64,000 nucleotides of DNA from Rhizobiaceae bacterium (GCA_017644005.1 JAEPMJ010000001.1:1302001-1366000), one strand, 5' to 3'. Shown: positions 11,410-21,844, numbered from the stretch's first letter. Made by a program: numbers and translations. Notes: generated by a model not told the origin, from the sequence alone.

Positions 11410-14400
11410 TCGGGCGGCTCGCCTCCACCCGAGGCCGACCATTCGAGCACACGCGCAAGATGGTCGTAGTCGCCGTCCGTATCCCCCTCACGGAAGGGCA
11501 GAGCGCGGGAGATGTAACCATTCGATTCGGTAGCGTAATGAGCGACCAGAAGCTCCAGCCGCTGCCATGCATCCGCAGTCAACGAGGCCGCTTTGACATG
11601 CTTCTTCTTATATTCGAGCACTGACTCCTCAAACACGCCGCCATTCGCCTTCAGCCGGACATAGGCGAGTTCGTTCGGCTTTCGTTTGCCAGCCTCCTCA
11701 AATGCACCACGCTCCAGCAGCGCACCCTCCAGCGCCAGTTGCGGCGAAAGCAGTGTGTGCGCCTGAGCTTTCGTGGGATAGGAGCCGGTCTTGTAATCGA
11801 GAATGTCGGCATGGCCTCCGGGCAGAAGGTCGATACGGTCGGCCCGGCCATGCAAGGTTGCCCCGGTGCGGCCGATTTTCGCCGCGGTTGCCACCGCCTC
11901 TGCGAGGCGGGCTTCAATCTGCGCCGGACGCTCGTTGCGCTCCCAGTCTACGACCGAACCGGCAAGTGCAACGAAGCGCGGCCACCAGACCGCATGCACA
12001 TCCGGCGGGAGCCTGGCCGTGGCGAAGGCCTTTCGTCCAGCTTCGAGCAGGCGCGCCTCCGCGCCTTCGTCGCGCGGATCCGCACCTGTCGCGACGAAGG
12101 CGTGCAGGATGTCGTGGAACAGCGTGCCGCGATCGGCAGCGCCCGGGTCGCGAATGAACGGGTCGAGCGGGCGCAACCCCAGAACGCGTCTGGCATAGAC
12201 GGCATAGGGGTCGCGGCGCAGCGTCTCGATTTCGGTAACCGAAAAACGCTTGGGGCGCGCGATCACCGGCGGGGTCGGGCTCGGGCGGGCTATGGGGCTT
12301 GCCGCCGGCTGCATGTCGAGCCTTCGCGCGCGGGCGATGAGGGCTGCACCCCGATTGCGCAGCTGCGTTGCCATCGGCTCACCGACATAGGTCAAAAGGC
12401 GTTGCATCCAGCGCGAAGCCACCGCCGGCGCATCGCCGGCGCGCACCGAGCGCGTCAGCATCACCTCCGGCATGCTCGCCGCCATCCAGAAATCATGCGC
12501 TGCCTGGCCGAGGCGACGCTCCGGCGGCTCCAGTTCAAGGCCCGCTTTCATCAGCCGGGACATGAAGCGATCAGCGTTTGCACGGTGCGGCCAGCTTCCC
12601 TCATTGAGACCGCCAAGCACCAGCGTATCGACATGCTGCAACCGGGCTTCCAGCGTACCCCAGATCGCGACTCGGCTGTCGGCTCCCTGGGGCGGTTTCA
12701 CCGCAACGCCGCTGATGAGCGCCGCCAGCATGTCCGGCCACTCGGAAGCCGAGAAGACCAGCGGCGTGGTCGAACCCGTAAGCTCGCGCAGGAATTTGAC
12801 CAGAGCCTCCCCGCCATCACCGCCATAAAGGTCGGCAAGGCCGCCGTCCCCGCTTCTGCCAAGCGCCTCGATGGCCTCAACCGACATGCGCGCGACATCG
12901 CATAGCGACACCTGCGCTTTACCGCGCAGCTCGATCAGCGGTGCGACTGCTTCGGCGATCGCCAGCGTCAGCGCGCGGGCATCGGCGATTTCGGCGGCGG
13001 TGATGCGCGACCGCCAGAAGGGTCTGCGCACCTCCTCACGTTCCATGGCAGCCAGCCGGTTCTCGAAAAGCGCATTCAGCTCCGCGACATCCGGCCGTCC
13101 GGTGCCGCCCCGAAACGCGACCAGCTCCGTGACTTCCGCCGCCCTGCGCGCCGCCCGACGCGGCATTGCACAGCACAGAAGAGGGTTCTTCATCAGCGAC
13201 AGAAGCGCAAGGGGATCGCCTGGCGCCAGTGCCACTTCCACCGTCCGCAACAGCAGCGACGCGGCAGGATAATGCCGCAGCTGGCGGCCACCGGAATCGT
13301 CGGCCTGCAAGCCGAAACGGCGAAGCTCGGCCGCAACGCGGCGCGCCAGCGCGCGGTCCGGCGTAACGAGTGCCGTCTTGCGGCCCTCGCCCACCGCACG
13401 GCGCAGCGCGACGGCGATCGCAAGCGCTTCCTCGTGCTCGTTGGCGGCTTCGACCACGGTGACTTCGTCGAGCGATTTGCCCGCCAGCAGTGCACCTGCG
13501 GTCGAGCGTGACAGCGCCCATTCGCTGGTGGTTTCTGCAGGACGAAGCACCTCGCTGAGAAGGCGCGCCCGGGCCGCAAGTGCGGACGTTGGCTCGCCTA
13601 CTGTCTCGATCTCGGAGCGGTCGGTACCCAAAGCCTTTATCAGCTTCGCCAGTCCGAATTGCGGATGGCCGAAGGTCGCCGGCTGGCGCGGCTCGACGCC
13701 CAGCAGCGACCAGGACGCGTCGTCCATCGCGAGGTCAACGCCTGGCAGTACCACCGCGCCATTGGGCAAGCCGGCAATTGCCGCAAGCAGCCTCGCCGTT
13801 GCGGGAATGGAGCCCGTGGAACCGGCGGCGATCACCGGGCCTTGCGGTGGATTGCGCTTCAGCCGGGCGGTTTCGGCATCAATCATCGCGGTCAGGTGCG
13901 CGCCAGGGCTGGCAAGCCGCCGTGCTTCCAGTTCAGCCGGAAAATACTCGGTGACGATTGCCAGGAAGTCGAGCGTGACCTGCCACCACCCGGCCAGATC
14001 GTCAGGCACGAGTCCCTGAAGCCTGGACCAGTCAGCGCCTTCGATCTCGATCTCGTCCATCAGCGCGGAAAGATCACGCGCCAGCCAGATGGCGTCCGCG
14101 GTTGAGGCGGGCACCACAACATCCTCGCCGAAACGGGCGCGAATGTGTGCAGGCAGACGCGCCTTCCATGCCTGCACCAGCGGTGCCAGCGTCAGCACAC
14201 GATCAAGCGCGCCGATGGGCGGTGCGAGATCAAGTGCGTCGGCAGACACGGGTTCGAACGCCCCGAGGTCTTCCTCAAACTCACCCAGCGGCCGGATCTG
14301 CGGCAGGATTGCGGCGCGGCACCCCAGCCTTTCAAGAAAAGCAGCGCGGAGCTCGCGCGCGGCGCGGCGGGTGGGCACGAAGATGGTGGTCGCGGCGAGA

Positions 14401-14525
14401 GCCAGAGGATCGTCTGGCGGCGCACCCGGCGCCAGACGATTGGTGAAAACGGCATCGGCCAGGGTCGGCAGGAATGCCACGCCGGCCGGAATGGAAAAGA
14501 CCTTCGGCCCCGCCCTGCCGGTCAT
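11406..14525 (-). CDS. addB: double-strand break repair protein AddB
   Basis: ILDYKTGSYPTKAQ nuclease motif, architecture and 4-bp overlap with addA. Confidence 0.93.
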   Translation of the reverse strand: MTGRAGPKVFSIPAGVAFLPTLADAVFTNRLAPGAPPDDPLALAATTIFVPTRRAARELRAAFLERLGCRAAILPQIRPLGEFEEDLGAFEPVSADALDLAPPIGALDRVLTLAPLVQAWKARLPAHIRARFGEDVVVPASTADAIWLARDLSALMDEIEIEGADWSRLQGLVPDDLAGWWQVTLDFLAIVTEYFPAELEARRLASPGAHLTAMIDAETARLKRNPPQGPVIAAGSTGSIPATARLLAAIAGLPNGAVVLPGVDLAMDDASWSLLGVEPRQPATFGHPQFGLAKLIKALGTDRSEIETVGEPTSALAARARLLSEVLRPAETTSEWALSRSTAGALLAGKSLDEVTVVEAANEHEEALAIAVALRRAVGEGRKTALVTPDRALARRVAAELRRFGLQADDSGGRQLRHYPAASLLLRTVEVALAPGDPLALLSLMKNPLLCCAMPRRAARRAAEVTELVAFRGGTGRPDVAELNALFENRLAAMEREEVRRPFWRSRITAAEIADARALTLAIAEAVAPLIELRGKAQVSLCDVARMSVEAIEALGRSGDGGLADLYGGDGGEALVKFLRELTGSTTPLVFSASEWPDMLAALISGVAVKPPQGADSRVAIWGTLEARLQHVDTLVLGGLNEGSWPHRANADRFMSRLMKAGLELEPPERRLGQAAHDFWMAASMPEVMLTRSVRAGDAPAVASRWMQRLLTYVGEPMATQLRNRGAALIARARRLDMQPAASPIARPSPTPPVIARPKRFSVTEIETLRRDPYAVYARRVLGLRPLDPFIRDPGAADRGTLFHDILHAFVATGADPRDEGAEARLLEAGRKAFATARLPPDVHAVWWPRFVALAGSVVDWERNERPAQIEARLAEAVATAAKIGRTGATLHGRADRIDLLPGGHADILDYKTGSYPTKAQAHTLLSPQLALEGALLERGAFEEAGKRKPNELAYVRLKANGGVFEESVLEYKKKHVKAASLTADAWQRLELLVAHYATESNGYISRALPFREGDTDGDYDHLARVLEWSASGGGEPPE

Positions 14526-15247
14526 AGGTTTGCAGAGTGGCGCGCCACGGCCGCTTCGGCGGTCGCGATCGCATCGGGCGTGCCGACCGTGATCCAGTGG
14601 CCCCTCATCGGATGGCCGTAGAGCCGGCCTTCGGCGATCGCCCGGTCGAAATAGAGATTGAGCGAATGCGGTTCGGCAGCTGCGCCGGCAAAAATCCCCG
14701 GATTTACGATGGCCGCACCTGCATAGATCAACCCGTCGGGCGCGCCACCGGCGCGGCTCAATCGGCCATCCTGCGCCAGCAGAAAGTCGGCACGGCCCGA
14801 ATGTCCCGTCGAATGGTCGAGATCGGCAAGCATGAGTAGAATATCCATGCGCGCGTCATCCCAGGCAAGGCCAAGTTCGGCCAGATTTTCGTCACCGCCG
14901 ACCCAGAATGTGTCAGCGTTGAGCACAAAGAACGGCAACGTGCCGAGCCAGGGCAGCGCCCCAACGATGCCGCCTGCCGAATCCAGCAGTTCCTCGCTCT
15001 CATCCGAAATTCTGACACGCGGCGAAGCCCGGCCTTGAAGATGCGCGATCAGCAGAGGCGCGAGGTAATGGACGTTGACCACCGCTTCGCCGACGCCAGC
15101 GTTGGCGAGGGCGTCTAGTCCCCAGTCGATTAACGGTTTGCCCGCGATGGGAACCAGCGGTTTCGGAATGCGCTCCGTAATCGGCCGCATCCGTTTGCCG
15201 AGCCCGGCGGCCAGAACCATGGCTTTGTCGGGTATACGGCCGGTCAT
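14522..15247 (-). CDS. murU: sugar-phosphate nucleotidyltransferase (MurU-like N-acetylmuramate-1-P uridylyltransferase)
   Basis: KAMVLAAGLGKRMRPITERIPKPLVPIAGKPLIDW nucleotidyltransferase signature; overlaps the tsaE/amgK gene. Confidence 0.8.
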   Translation of the reverse strand: MTGRIPDKAMVLAAGLGKRMRPITERIPKPLVPIAGKPLIDWGLDALANAGVGEAVVNVHYLAPLLIAHLQGRASPRVRISDESEELLDSAGGIVGALPWLGTLPFFVLNADTFWVGGDENLAELGLAWDDARMDILLMLADLDHSTGHSGRADFLLAQDGRLSRAGGAPDGLIYAGAAIVNPGIFAGAAAEPHSLNLYFDRAIAEGRLYGHPMRGHWITVGTPDAIATAEAAVARHSANL

Positions 15248-16755
15248 GCTTCGAGAGCTTCGGCGAGGCCTATTTCCTGAAGGGCCTGCTCCACCGGCGC
15301 CAACGAGGGATGGCGCAGCGCCTGGGCGAAATAGGCGCGGCAGCGGGGCAGGTGACGCATGTAACCCGGCTTACCGTCGCGTTTGTTGAGGCGCACGAAA
15401 ATGCCCAGCACCTTTGCATTACGCTGCGCTGCCATAATGGCGAAGGCCTCGTCAAAGGCAGCACGGTCGAACGGACCCTGCCGCGCTCGCGCCTGCGCAT
15501 AGGTTGACACCACGGCGTCCTGCAAGTCCGGCGGCACTGTCACGCGTGCATCCATTGCCAGCGAGGCAACATCATAGGCAGCCGGCCCATAGACGGCGTC
15601 CTGGAAGTCGATCAGGCCTAGGCAGTCGTTGCCGGCGTGGTTTGCGCGCCAGATTAGGTTTGGCGAGTGAAAGTCGCGCAGCACTATGGTCTTTTCCGCA
15701 CGCTCGAGCCGGTCGAGCACCGCGTTCCAGGCATCGAAAAACTGGTGTCGTTCGTCGTTCGTTATCTGACGGTTCGCCTCATGTGGCAGATACCAGTCGA
15801 GCATCAGAGACAACTCTATCAGCATGGCCTCGCGGTCGTAGTCGGGCAGCCGATGTTCCACGCCCTCCGCGACAGGCAGTACATGCGGCCATGTGTCGGC
15901 GTGCAGATCGGCCAGCAGGCCGGCGGCAGCGAGGTAGCGTTCAGGTATAGGTGTGCCGTCGGCGGCGATAACGCCCTCGTCGCCAAGCTGCTCCAGAACA
16001 AGCAAGCCGTTGTCCAGATCCGATGCATGGACGACGGGTGCGCAGAATCCGGCTTTCTTAAGCGCCGAAGCGACAGCCACGAAAGGCACCACGGATTCGG
16101 CCAGCTTGGCCACCTGGCTGTAGGTTCTGCCGTCCCGGATCGGCGGGCCGTCGGGCCGTCGGGGCGCGTCCATCAGAATGCGCGCGGCGCCATCCGCCAG
16201 CGCCAGTGTTTCGTAAGCGCGGGTGGAAGCATCGCCGATGAGATGCGTGCGGCTGGCATTACCTTCGCCGGCTGCGATCAGGAAGCCGCGGATATCGAAG
16301 GATCGCCCGATGCGGTCCGCCGCCGGGCCGGATGCCGAAATCCTGGCACTGCGGCCCGCGCCTTCTTCGCCGAGTACGACCTCGATGGAATGTGCAGGCA
16401 GGAGTTCGCCGGCGCGCTCGGGCCATTCGACGAGTACAACGCCGTTGGTCGTTGCTTCATCGAAGCCCAGCTCTTCCAGCTCCTCGACCGATGTCACGCG
16501 GTAGAGATCGAAATGCGCGACCGGAAACCGAGCGTCATAGGACTGCACGACCGTGAAGGTCGGGCTTGGCACCTCCAGGTCGGGGTTTGCGGCGAGCGCG
16601 CGAATGATGGCGCGCGCCAGCATGGTTTTGCCGGCACCCAGGTCGCCATGCAGGGCCAGCACGTCGCCTGGCCGCACTGCCGCGGCGAGATCATTGCCAA
16701 GTATCGCGGTCGCGGATTCATCGGGCAAGAAGCGCCGAAAATGGCGCACCGTCAT
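15244..16755 (-). CDS. fusion: N-terminal TsaE ATPase domain + C-terminal aminoglycoside/anomeric-sugar phosphotransferase (AmgK-like)
   Basis: N-terminus LHGDLGAGKTMLARAI + VPSPTFTVVQSY (TsaE); C-terminus VLRDFHSPNLIW...LGLIDFQDAVYGPAAYDVASL (APH fold). Confidence 0.9.
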   Translation of the reverse strand: MTVRHFRRFLPDESATAILGNDLAAAVRPGDVLALHGDLGAGKTMLARAIIRALAANPDLEVPSPTFTVVQSYDARFPVAHFDLYRVTSVEELEELGFDEATTNGVVLVEWPERAGELLPAHSIEVVLGEEGAGRSARISASGPAADRIGRSFDIRGFLIAAGEGNASRTHLIGDASTRAYETLALADGAARILMDAPRRPDGPPIRDGRTYSQVAKLAESVVPFVAVASALKKAGFCAPVVHASDLDNGLLVLEQLGDEGVIAADGTPIPERYLAAAGLLADLHADTWPHVLPVAEGVEHRLPDYDREAMLIELSLMLDWYLPHEANRQITNDERHQFFDAWNAVLDRLERAEKTIVLRDFHSPNLIWRANHAGNDCLGLIDFQDAVYGPAAYDVASLAMDARVTVPPDLQDAVVSTYAQARARQGPFDRAAFDEAFAIMAAQRNAKVLGIFVRLNKRDGKPGYMRHLPRCRAYFAQALRHPSLAPVEQALQEIGLAEALEA

Positions 16756-16761
16756 CAGCCC

Positions 16762-19296
16762 TCACTCCGCTGCAGCGCGGATGCCCTGCGGCGCCGCGGG
16801 GAAGCGACAGACCACCCTGGTGCCCGCGTCTGTGCCGGTTTCGATATCGACGCTGCCGCCATGCAGCTCGACGAAGCTCTTGACTATGGAAAGCCCAAGC
16901 CCGGCACCGCGGCGGCGGCCGCGTTTGGGTCGTGGCTCAAAACGATTGAACACCGTTTCCAGCACTTCGTCTGGCATACCCGGACCGTCGTCGTGAACAG
17001 AGAATTCGATACCCTCGTCAACGCCGCGGGCAGCGAGCCTGACGGTGCTTCCCTCCGGCGCGAAATTAGCGGCATTGCTCAACAGGTTGAAGAGAATCTG
17101 CCGGACGCGCTGCTCGTCGGCGTGGAAGGAGGCCGGAGCGGACGCGCTGTCAATCTCGAGTTTCAGCTGATGTTCGCGCAACCGCTCACCTATCGCTTCG
17201 GCTGCTTCTTTCACCAGAGCGTCGACCTGCACTTCGCCGATTTCCAGCTCCATGATGCCCGCATCAACCGTGGCAAGATCGAGGATGTCGTTGATGATGG
17301 TGTGCAGCGCCGCCGACGACGAACCTATATGCTCGACATATTCGCGCTGCCGCGCATTGAGCGGGCCGGTCGTCTCCATCGCCAGAAGCTCAGCGAAGCC
17401 ACTGATATTGGTCAGCGGCGAGCGCAACTCATAGGAAACGTGCTGCACAAAGTCATTCTTCAACTGATCGGCGCGCTGCAGGGCTTCGTTCTTGTCCTTC
17501 AGCGCGCGTTCGACATTCACGCTGTCTGTAATGTCGACGAAGGTGATCATCACCTGCCCATTGGGCAGATGAATGACGGCGTAGCGAAGTACGGTGCCGT
17601 CCACCAATTCAACCTGCCCCTGGCGGTCGCGGCGCTCGTCGTCAAAGCCGGTGGCGGCTGCAACAAAGTCGCTCCAGGGACTTTCCTTGGCACGCGCAGC
17701 GCATAGGTCGCGGATCGCAGAAATATGCGTGCCGGCTTCGGCCTGTTTTTCGTCCAGACCCCAGAGGCGGGCAAATGCAGGGTTGGACAGCCGCGCCACA
17801 CCGTCGGACCCGAACACGGCAACGCCTTCGGCCAGGTTGTCGAGCGTTTCGCCCTGCACCCGTACAGCCGTCTTGTACCGGCTTTCCAGGTCGATCTGTT
17901 CGGTCAGATTCTCGAAAATCCACGTCACGCCGCCATTGGCCTGCGGATTGGCAACAACTCGAACCGTGCGGCCGTCCGGCAAGTGCCACCAGTGTTCCTG
18001 CGAATCGACGGCGCGATATGCCTCAAGCAGCGTCTCTTTCCAGCGCCGCCATTCCGGCTGCTCGGCAAGCTTGCCCTCGCTGCGCAGCCTGTCGAGCACC
18101 AATGCGTGCTCGGGCGCGCTTTCCAGAAAGCCGATATCGAGCTCCCAGAGCTTCTGGAAGGCCTGGTTGAAAAAGCGCAACTTGCGGCCGGAATCGAAAA
18201 TCGCGATCGCGGTATTCAACTGATCGAGCGTATGGGCGTGGCTGCGTGCCATACGTTCAGATTGCTCACGCACGCTTTCGGTGTCGCTGACATCCACGGC
18301 AATGCCGGCGGAACCGGCGGCGGTGGCGTGGTCCGTTACAGCGAAAACGCGGCGGTCGCCACCGACCACGGTGGAGAGCTTTCCGGCGAACGCGGCTTCT
18401 TTCTTCTGCTGGTGCGCAATCGCGTCACGCGACTGGGTGCCCAGAAACTCCTTGCCTTCTTCGACGGCTGCATCGGGCGAACGCGCCTCCACGGCTGCCG
18501 CATAGGCATGGTTGACCCAGCGAAGCGTTCCGTCCGGGTGGCGCATCCAGATCGGCATGGCCAGCGCATCGGCAAGGCCGAGCAGCATTTCTCGTTCGTT
18601 GGCGACGAACTGGTGTTCGAGCCGCAGGCGCGCATGCTCCTCGCGCGCTGCGGAAAGAAGTTCGAAGCGCAGAACGCGGCTCACCGGGGAACGACGCCCC
18701 TGCGCCTCGAGCAAGGTGTCACCGCGCGTTGAGACGACAAGATCGAACGGTCTGCCGTTTTCACGGAGCTCCGTCAATGCGCTCTCCAGCTCCGCTGCCG
18801 AATTGGGTTTGAGCCAGCGCCCGAAGGCCAGAAATGCGCCGCGCTCTTCCGGAACGCCGGTGTCAGCCGGCAAACTGCCGACGACGTCGGGTTTACCGGC
18901 CTCGTTCATCCAGACCACGGCCTTCTGGTCGTTGAGATTGAGCAGCGACTCCGTGCGCTGGAGCAAAGCACCCGATTGCGATAGCCGCTCGCGCAAATCG
19001 AGGTTTTCGTCTGCAGTGCGCGCGCGTTCGCGGATCAGCCAGATCGCCGACAGCATTGCCGCGCCGGTGGTGCCAATGAAAACCGCAAGCTGGATGACTT
19101 CCCATGCGCCGAAGAGATCGCCGCCGCCCGTCTGCGCCTGGGCCGAGAACGGCTGCATTGCGGCTACGCCCGAAGCCAGGGCCGCAACCAGCCTGTTGCA
19201 GGCAGAAGACCGCCCGCCAGATCCTGAACGATCTGTACCTTTATGCGCGCCGCGTACCGCAGCGCCGCCCGCCTTTTGCGAGACCACTCCTGGCAA
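16762..19296 (-). CDS. divL: PAS-domain histidine-kinase-like protein, DivL type (Tyr replaces phospho-acceptor His); exact start uncertain
   Basis: DHp motif reads HVSYELRSPLTN instead of HVSHELRTPL; HATPase motifs NAANFAPEGS, DDGPGMPDEV, GAGLGLSIVKSFVELHGG; N-terminal hydrophobic segment. Confidence 0.85.
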   Translation of the reverse strand: MPGVVSQKAGGAAVRGAHKGTDRSGSGGRSSACNRLVAALASGVAAMQPFSAQAQTGGGDLFGAWEVIQLAVFIGTTGAAMLSAIWLIRERARTADENLDLRERLSQSGALLQRTESLLNLNDQKAVVWMNEAGKPDVVGSLPADTGVPEERGAFLAFGRWLKPNSAAELESALTELRENGRPFDLVVSTRGDTLLEAQGRRSPVSRVLRFELLSAAREEHARLRLEHQFVANEREMLLGLADALAMPIWMRHPDGTLRWVNHAYAAAVEARSPDAAVEEGKEFLGTQSRDAIAHQQKKEAAFAGKLSTVVGGDRRVFAVTDHATAAGSAGIAVDVSDTESVREQSERMARSHAHTLDQLNTAIAIFDSGRKLRFFNQAFQKLWELDIGFLESAPEHALVLDRLRSEGKLAEQPEWRRWKETLLEAYRAVDSQEHWWHLPDGRTVRVVANPQANGGVTWIFENLTEQIDLESRYKTAVRVQGETLDNLAEGVAVFGSDGVARLSNPAFARLWGLDEKQAEAGTHISAIRDLCAARAKESPWSDFVAAATGFDDERRDRQGQVELVDGTVLRYAVIHLPNGQVMITFVDITDSVNVERALKDKNEALQRADQLKNDFVQHVSYELRSPLTNISGFAELLAMETTGPLNARQREYVEHIGSSSAALHTIINDILDLATVDAGIMELEIGEVQVDALVKEAAEAIGERLREHQLKLEIDSASAPASFHADEQRVRQILFNLLSNAANFAPEGSTVRLAARGVDEGIEFSVHDDGPGMPDEVLETVFNRFEPRPKRGRRRGAGLGLSIVKSFVELHGGSVDIETGTDAGTRVVCRFPAAPQGIRAAAE

Positions 19297-19414
19297 TGTC
19301 TTGTTCCTTTTCGCCGCCTTCGTGCCAAGACCGCCCGCTGCGCGCCTCTCTGCCGGAGACGTCGCGAATCAGGGCAATGTACCTGCAAGGGGATTCGGGG
19401 TGAAGGAGGCCCAA

Positions 19415-19447
19415 CAAAAAACCGGGCGACACGGGGCCGCCCGGCTC
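19415..19447 (-). terminator. intrinsic terminator downstream of ahcY
   Basis: On minus strand CCGGGCG-gccccgtgt-CGCCCGG followed by TTTTTTG. Confidence 0.75.
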
Positions 19448-19470
19448 ATATCATCGGGTATCTCGCCGGA

Positions 19471-20871
19471 TCAGTAGCGGTAGTGGTCCGGCTTGAAGGG
19501 ACCCTGCGGCGTAACGCCTATATAGGAGGCCTGCTCGTCGGAGAGCTCGGTCAGCGTTGCACCCAGCTTGTCGAGATGCAGGCGGGCCACTTTCTCGTCG
19601 AGATGCTTGGGGAGGACGTAGACCTCGTTCTTGTACTGGTCGGACTTGGCCCACAGCTCGATCTGAGCCAGCACCTGATTGGTGAAGGACGCCGACATCA
19701 CAAAGCTCGGATGGCCGGTGGCGTTGCCGAGATTGAGCAGGCGACCTTCAGAGAGCAGAATCATGCGGTTGCCGCCGGGGAACTCGATCATGTCGACCTG
19801 GGGCTTCACATTGGTCCATTTCAGGTTGCGCAGCGCGGCAACCTGAATCTCGTTGTCGAAGTGGCCGATATTGCCGACGATCGCCATGTCCTTCATCTTG
19901 CGCATGTGATCGATGGTGATGACGTCTTTGTTGCCTGTCGTGGTGATCACGATGTCGGCGGTCGGAGCGGCATCTTCCAGCGTCACGACCTCATAGCCAT
20001 CCATCGCCGCCTGCAGAGCGCAGATCGGATCGACCTCCGTGACACGCACGCGCGCGCCGGCGCCGCGCAGCGACGCAGCCGAACCCTTGCCGACATCGCC
20101 ATAGCCGCAGACAACAGCAACCTTGCCGGCCATCATGACGTCGGTGGCGCGGCGAATGCCGTCGACCAGCGATTCCTTGCAGCCGTATTTGTTGTCGAAT
20201 TTCGACTTGGTGACGCTGTCATTGACGTTGATTGCAGGGAAAGGCAGCAGGCCCTTCTTCTGAAGCTGGTAAAGCCGATTGACGCCGGTCGTGGTTTCTT
20301 CCGATACGCCGCGGATCGCATCACGTGTCCTGGTAAAGAAGCCGGGGCTTGCGGCCATGCGCTTCCTGATCTGGGCGAAGAGTATCTCTTCCTCCTCATT
20401 ACCGGGCTTCGACAGAACGTCCTCGCCGGCTTCGGCGCGGGCGCCAAGCAGGATGTACATGGTGGCGTCGCCGCCATCATCGAGGATCATGTTGGAGGGC
20501 TCGCCGTCCGGCCATTGGAAGATCTGATCGGTGTAACCCCAGTATTCCTCCAGCGTTTCACCCTTGATGGCGAAAACGGCCGTGCCGCCGGCGGCTATTG
20601 CCGCCGCTGCATGATCCTGGGTGGAGAAGATATTGCAGGAGGCCCAGCGAACGTCGGCGCCCAGCGCCTTCAGGGTCTCGATCAGAACGGCCGTCTGAAT
20701 GGTCATATGCAGCGAGCCGGAGATGCGCGCGCCCCTGAGCGGCTTTGTGTCGCCAAATTCCTCGCGGCAGGCCATCAGGCCCGGCATTTCGGTTTCGGCG
20801 ATTTCGATTTCCTTGCGGCCCCATTCGGCCAAACCGATATCGGCAACGACATAGTCGTTTGCTGTCGTCAT
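19471..20871 (-). CDS. ahcY: adenosylhomocysteinase
   Basis: [60 protein letters not shown]-binding motif; C-terminal DHYRY. Confidence 0.98.
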   Translation of the reverse strand: MTTANDYVVADIGLAEWGRKEIEIAETEMPGLMACREEFGDTKPLRGARISGSLHMTIQTAVLIETLKALGADVRWASCNIFSTQDHAAAAIAAGGTAVFAIKGETLEEYWGYTDQIFQWPDGEPSNMILDDGGDATMYILLGARAEAGEDVLSKPGNEEEEILFAQIRKRMAASPGFFTRTRDAIRGVSEETTTGVNRLYQLQKKGLLPFPAINVNDSVTKSKFDNKYGCKESLVDGIRRATDVMMAGKVAVVCGYGDVGKGSAASLRGAGARVRVTEVDPICALQAAMDGYEVVTLEDAAPTADIVITTTGNKDVITIDHMRKMKDMAIVGNIGHFDNEIQVAALRNLKWTNVKPQVDMIEFPGGNRMILLSEGRLLNLGNATGHPSFVMSASFTNQVLAQIELWAKSDQYKNEVYVLPKHLDEKVARLHLDKLGATLTELSDEQASYIGVTPQGPFKPDHYRY

Positions 20872-20980
20872 GTGATCGCTCCGCAATGTCCAATGTGAAG
20901 GGTATATCCGCCGTGGCGCCCGGGCGCGCGGATCAGACTGGCTGACTGCCTAGCAGATCGCAGCCGGCGCCTCAATAGGA

Positions 20981-20998
20981 TATAAAGAAATCTTTATA
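20981..20998. promoter_or_regulatory. perfect inverted repeat upstream of ahcY, candidate operator
   Basis: TATAAAGA-AA-TCTTTATA, 8-bp perfect arms, ~110 bp upstream of ahcY start. Confidence 0.6.
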
Positions 20999-21011
20999 CG
21001 GCTATGTGTGC

Positions 21012-21299
21012 TCAGATTTCCTCGCCAAACCCGGAGGACACCAGCTCCTCCAGAGCGTCGAGGGCAGCTAGTGCATCCGGACCCCGGCCGCGCACGGCGA
21101 TGGAACAGCCGGTGCTCGCTGCGAGCATCATAAGCCCCATGATCGAGGTGCCGCCAACGGTAACGCCGTCCTTTTCCACCTCGATCACGGCATCGAAGCC
21201 GGACACCGTTTCCACAAATCTGGCCGATGCGCGGGCATGAAGACCACGCTTGTTGACGATGACGAGTTCGCGGGAATGCGGTGGAGTGTCTGCTGCCAT
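21012..21299 (-). CDS. HPr-family phosphocarrier protein
   Basis: VNKRGLHARASARFV (His site) and GGTSIMGLMMLAAS (Ser site). Confidence 0.95.
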   Translation of the reverse strand: MAADTPPHSRELVIVNKRGLHARASARFVETVSGFDAVIEVEKDGVTVGGTSIMGLMMLAASTGCSIAVRGRGPDALAALDALEELVSSGFGEEI

Positions 21300-21701
21300 C
21301 TATTTTGCGGCCAGAACCTGGCTGGCGACATTGATGTATTTGCGGCCGGCCGTCTGCGCCTGTTCAAGCGCGGAAGGCAAATCGTCGTTGCGCCTGACGC
21401 TTGTCAGCTTGATCAGCATCGGCAAATTGACACCGGCAACGACCTCAATCTTGCCCGGCTGCATGACTGAGATAGCCAGATTGGAGGGCGTGCCGCCGAA
21501 CATGTCGGTGAGAACGATCACACCGGTGCCGCTGTCGGCCCTGCCAACCGCTTCCAGAATATCGACCCGACGTTTCTCCATGTCGTCGTCAGCGCCGATC
21601 GACACCGTTTCCAGACCGTCCTGCGGGCCCACAACATGCTCGACGGCATGTTTGAATTCTTCCGCGAGTCGACCGTGCGTCACGAGCACGAGACCGATCA
21701 T
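21300..21701 (-). CDS. PTS EIIA component, mannose/fructose family
   Basis: MIGLVLVTHGRLAEEFK with His motif; VLTDMFGGTPSNLA. Confidence 0.93.
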   Translation of the reverse strand: MIGLVLVTHGRLAEEFKHAVEHVVGPQDGLETVSIGADDDMEKRRVDILEAVGRADSGTGVIVLTDMFGGTPSNLAISVMQPGKIEVVAGVNLPMLIKLTSVRRNDDLPSALEQAQTAGRKYINVASQVLAAK

Positions 21702-21844
21702 ATTGTTGCAGGCTCCCGTTGTGGGCGAACTACTCGGCCTCCCGGGAGGCCATTCGACAGGGGCGCTATCTTGTCGACGACTATCGCGTTGACAACCCCA
21801 ATTTTGCCGGCGTCGCTACCAAAACGATATTATCTTGCTGCTTT

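Noticed and set aside
15667-17706. 679-aa plus-strand ORF antisense to tsaE/amgK and divL
   Set aside because: Shadow ORF crossing two real genes; no domain seen.
19243-20898. 551-aa plus-strand ORF antisense to ahcY
   Set aside because: Opposite a certain AhcY; composition typical of antisense translation.
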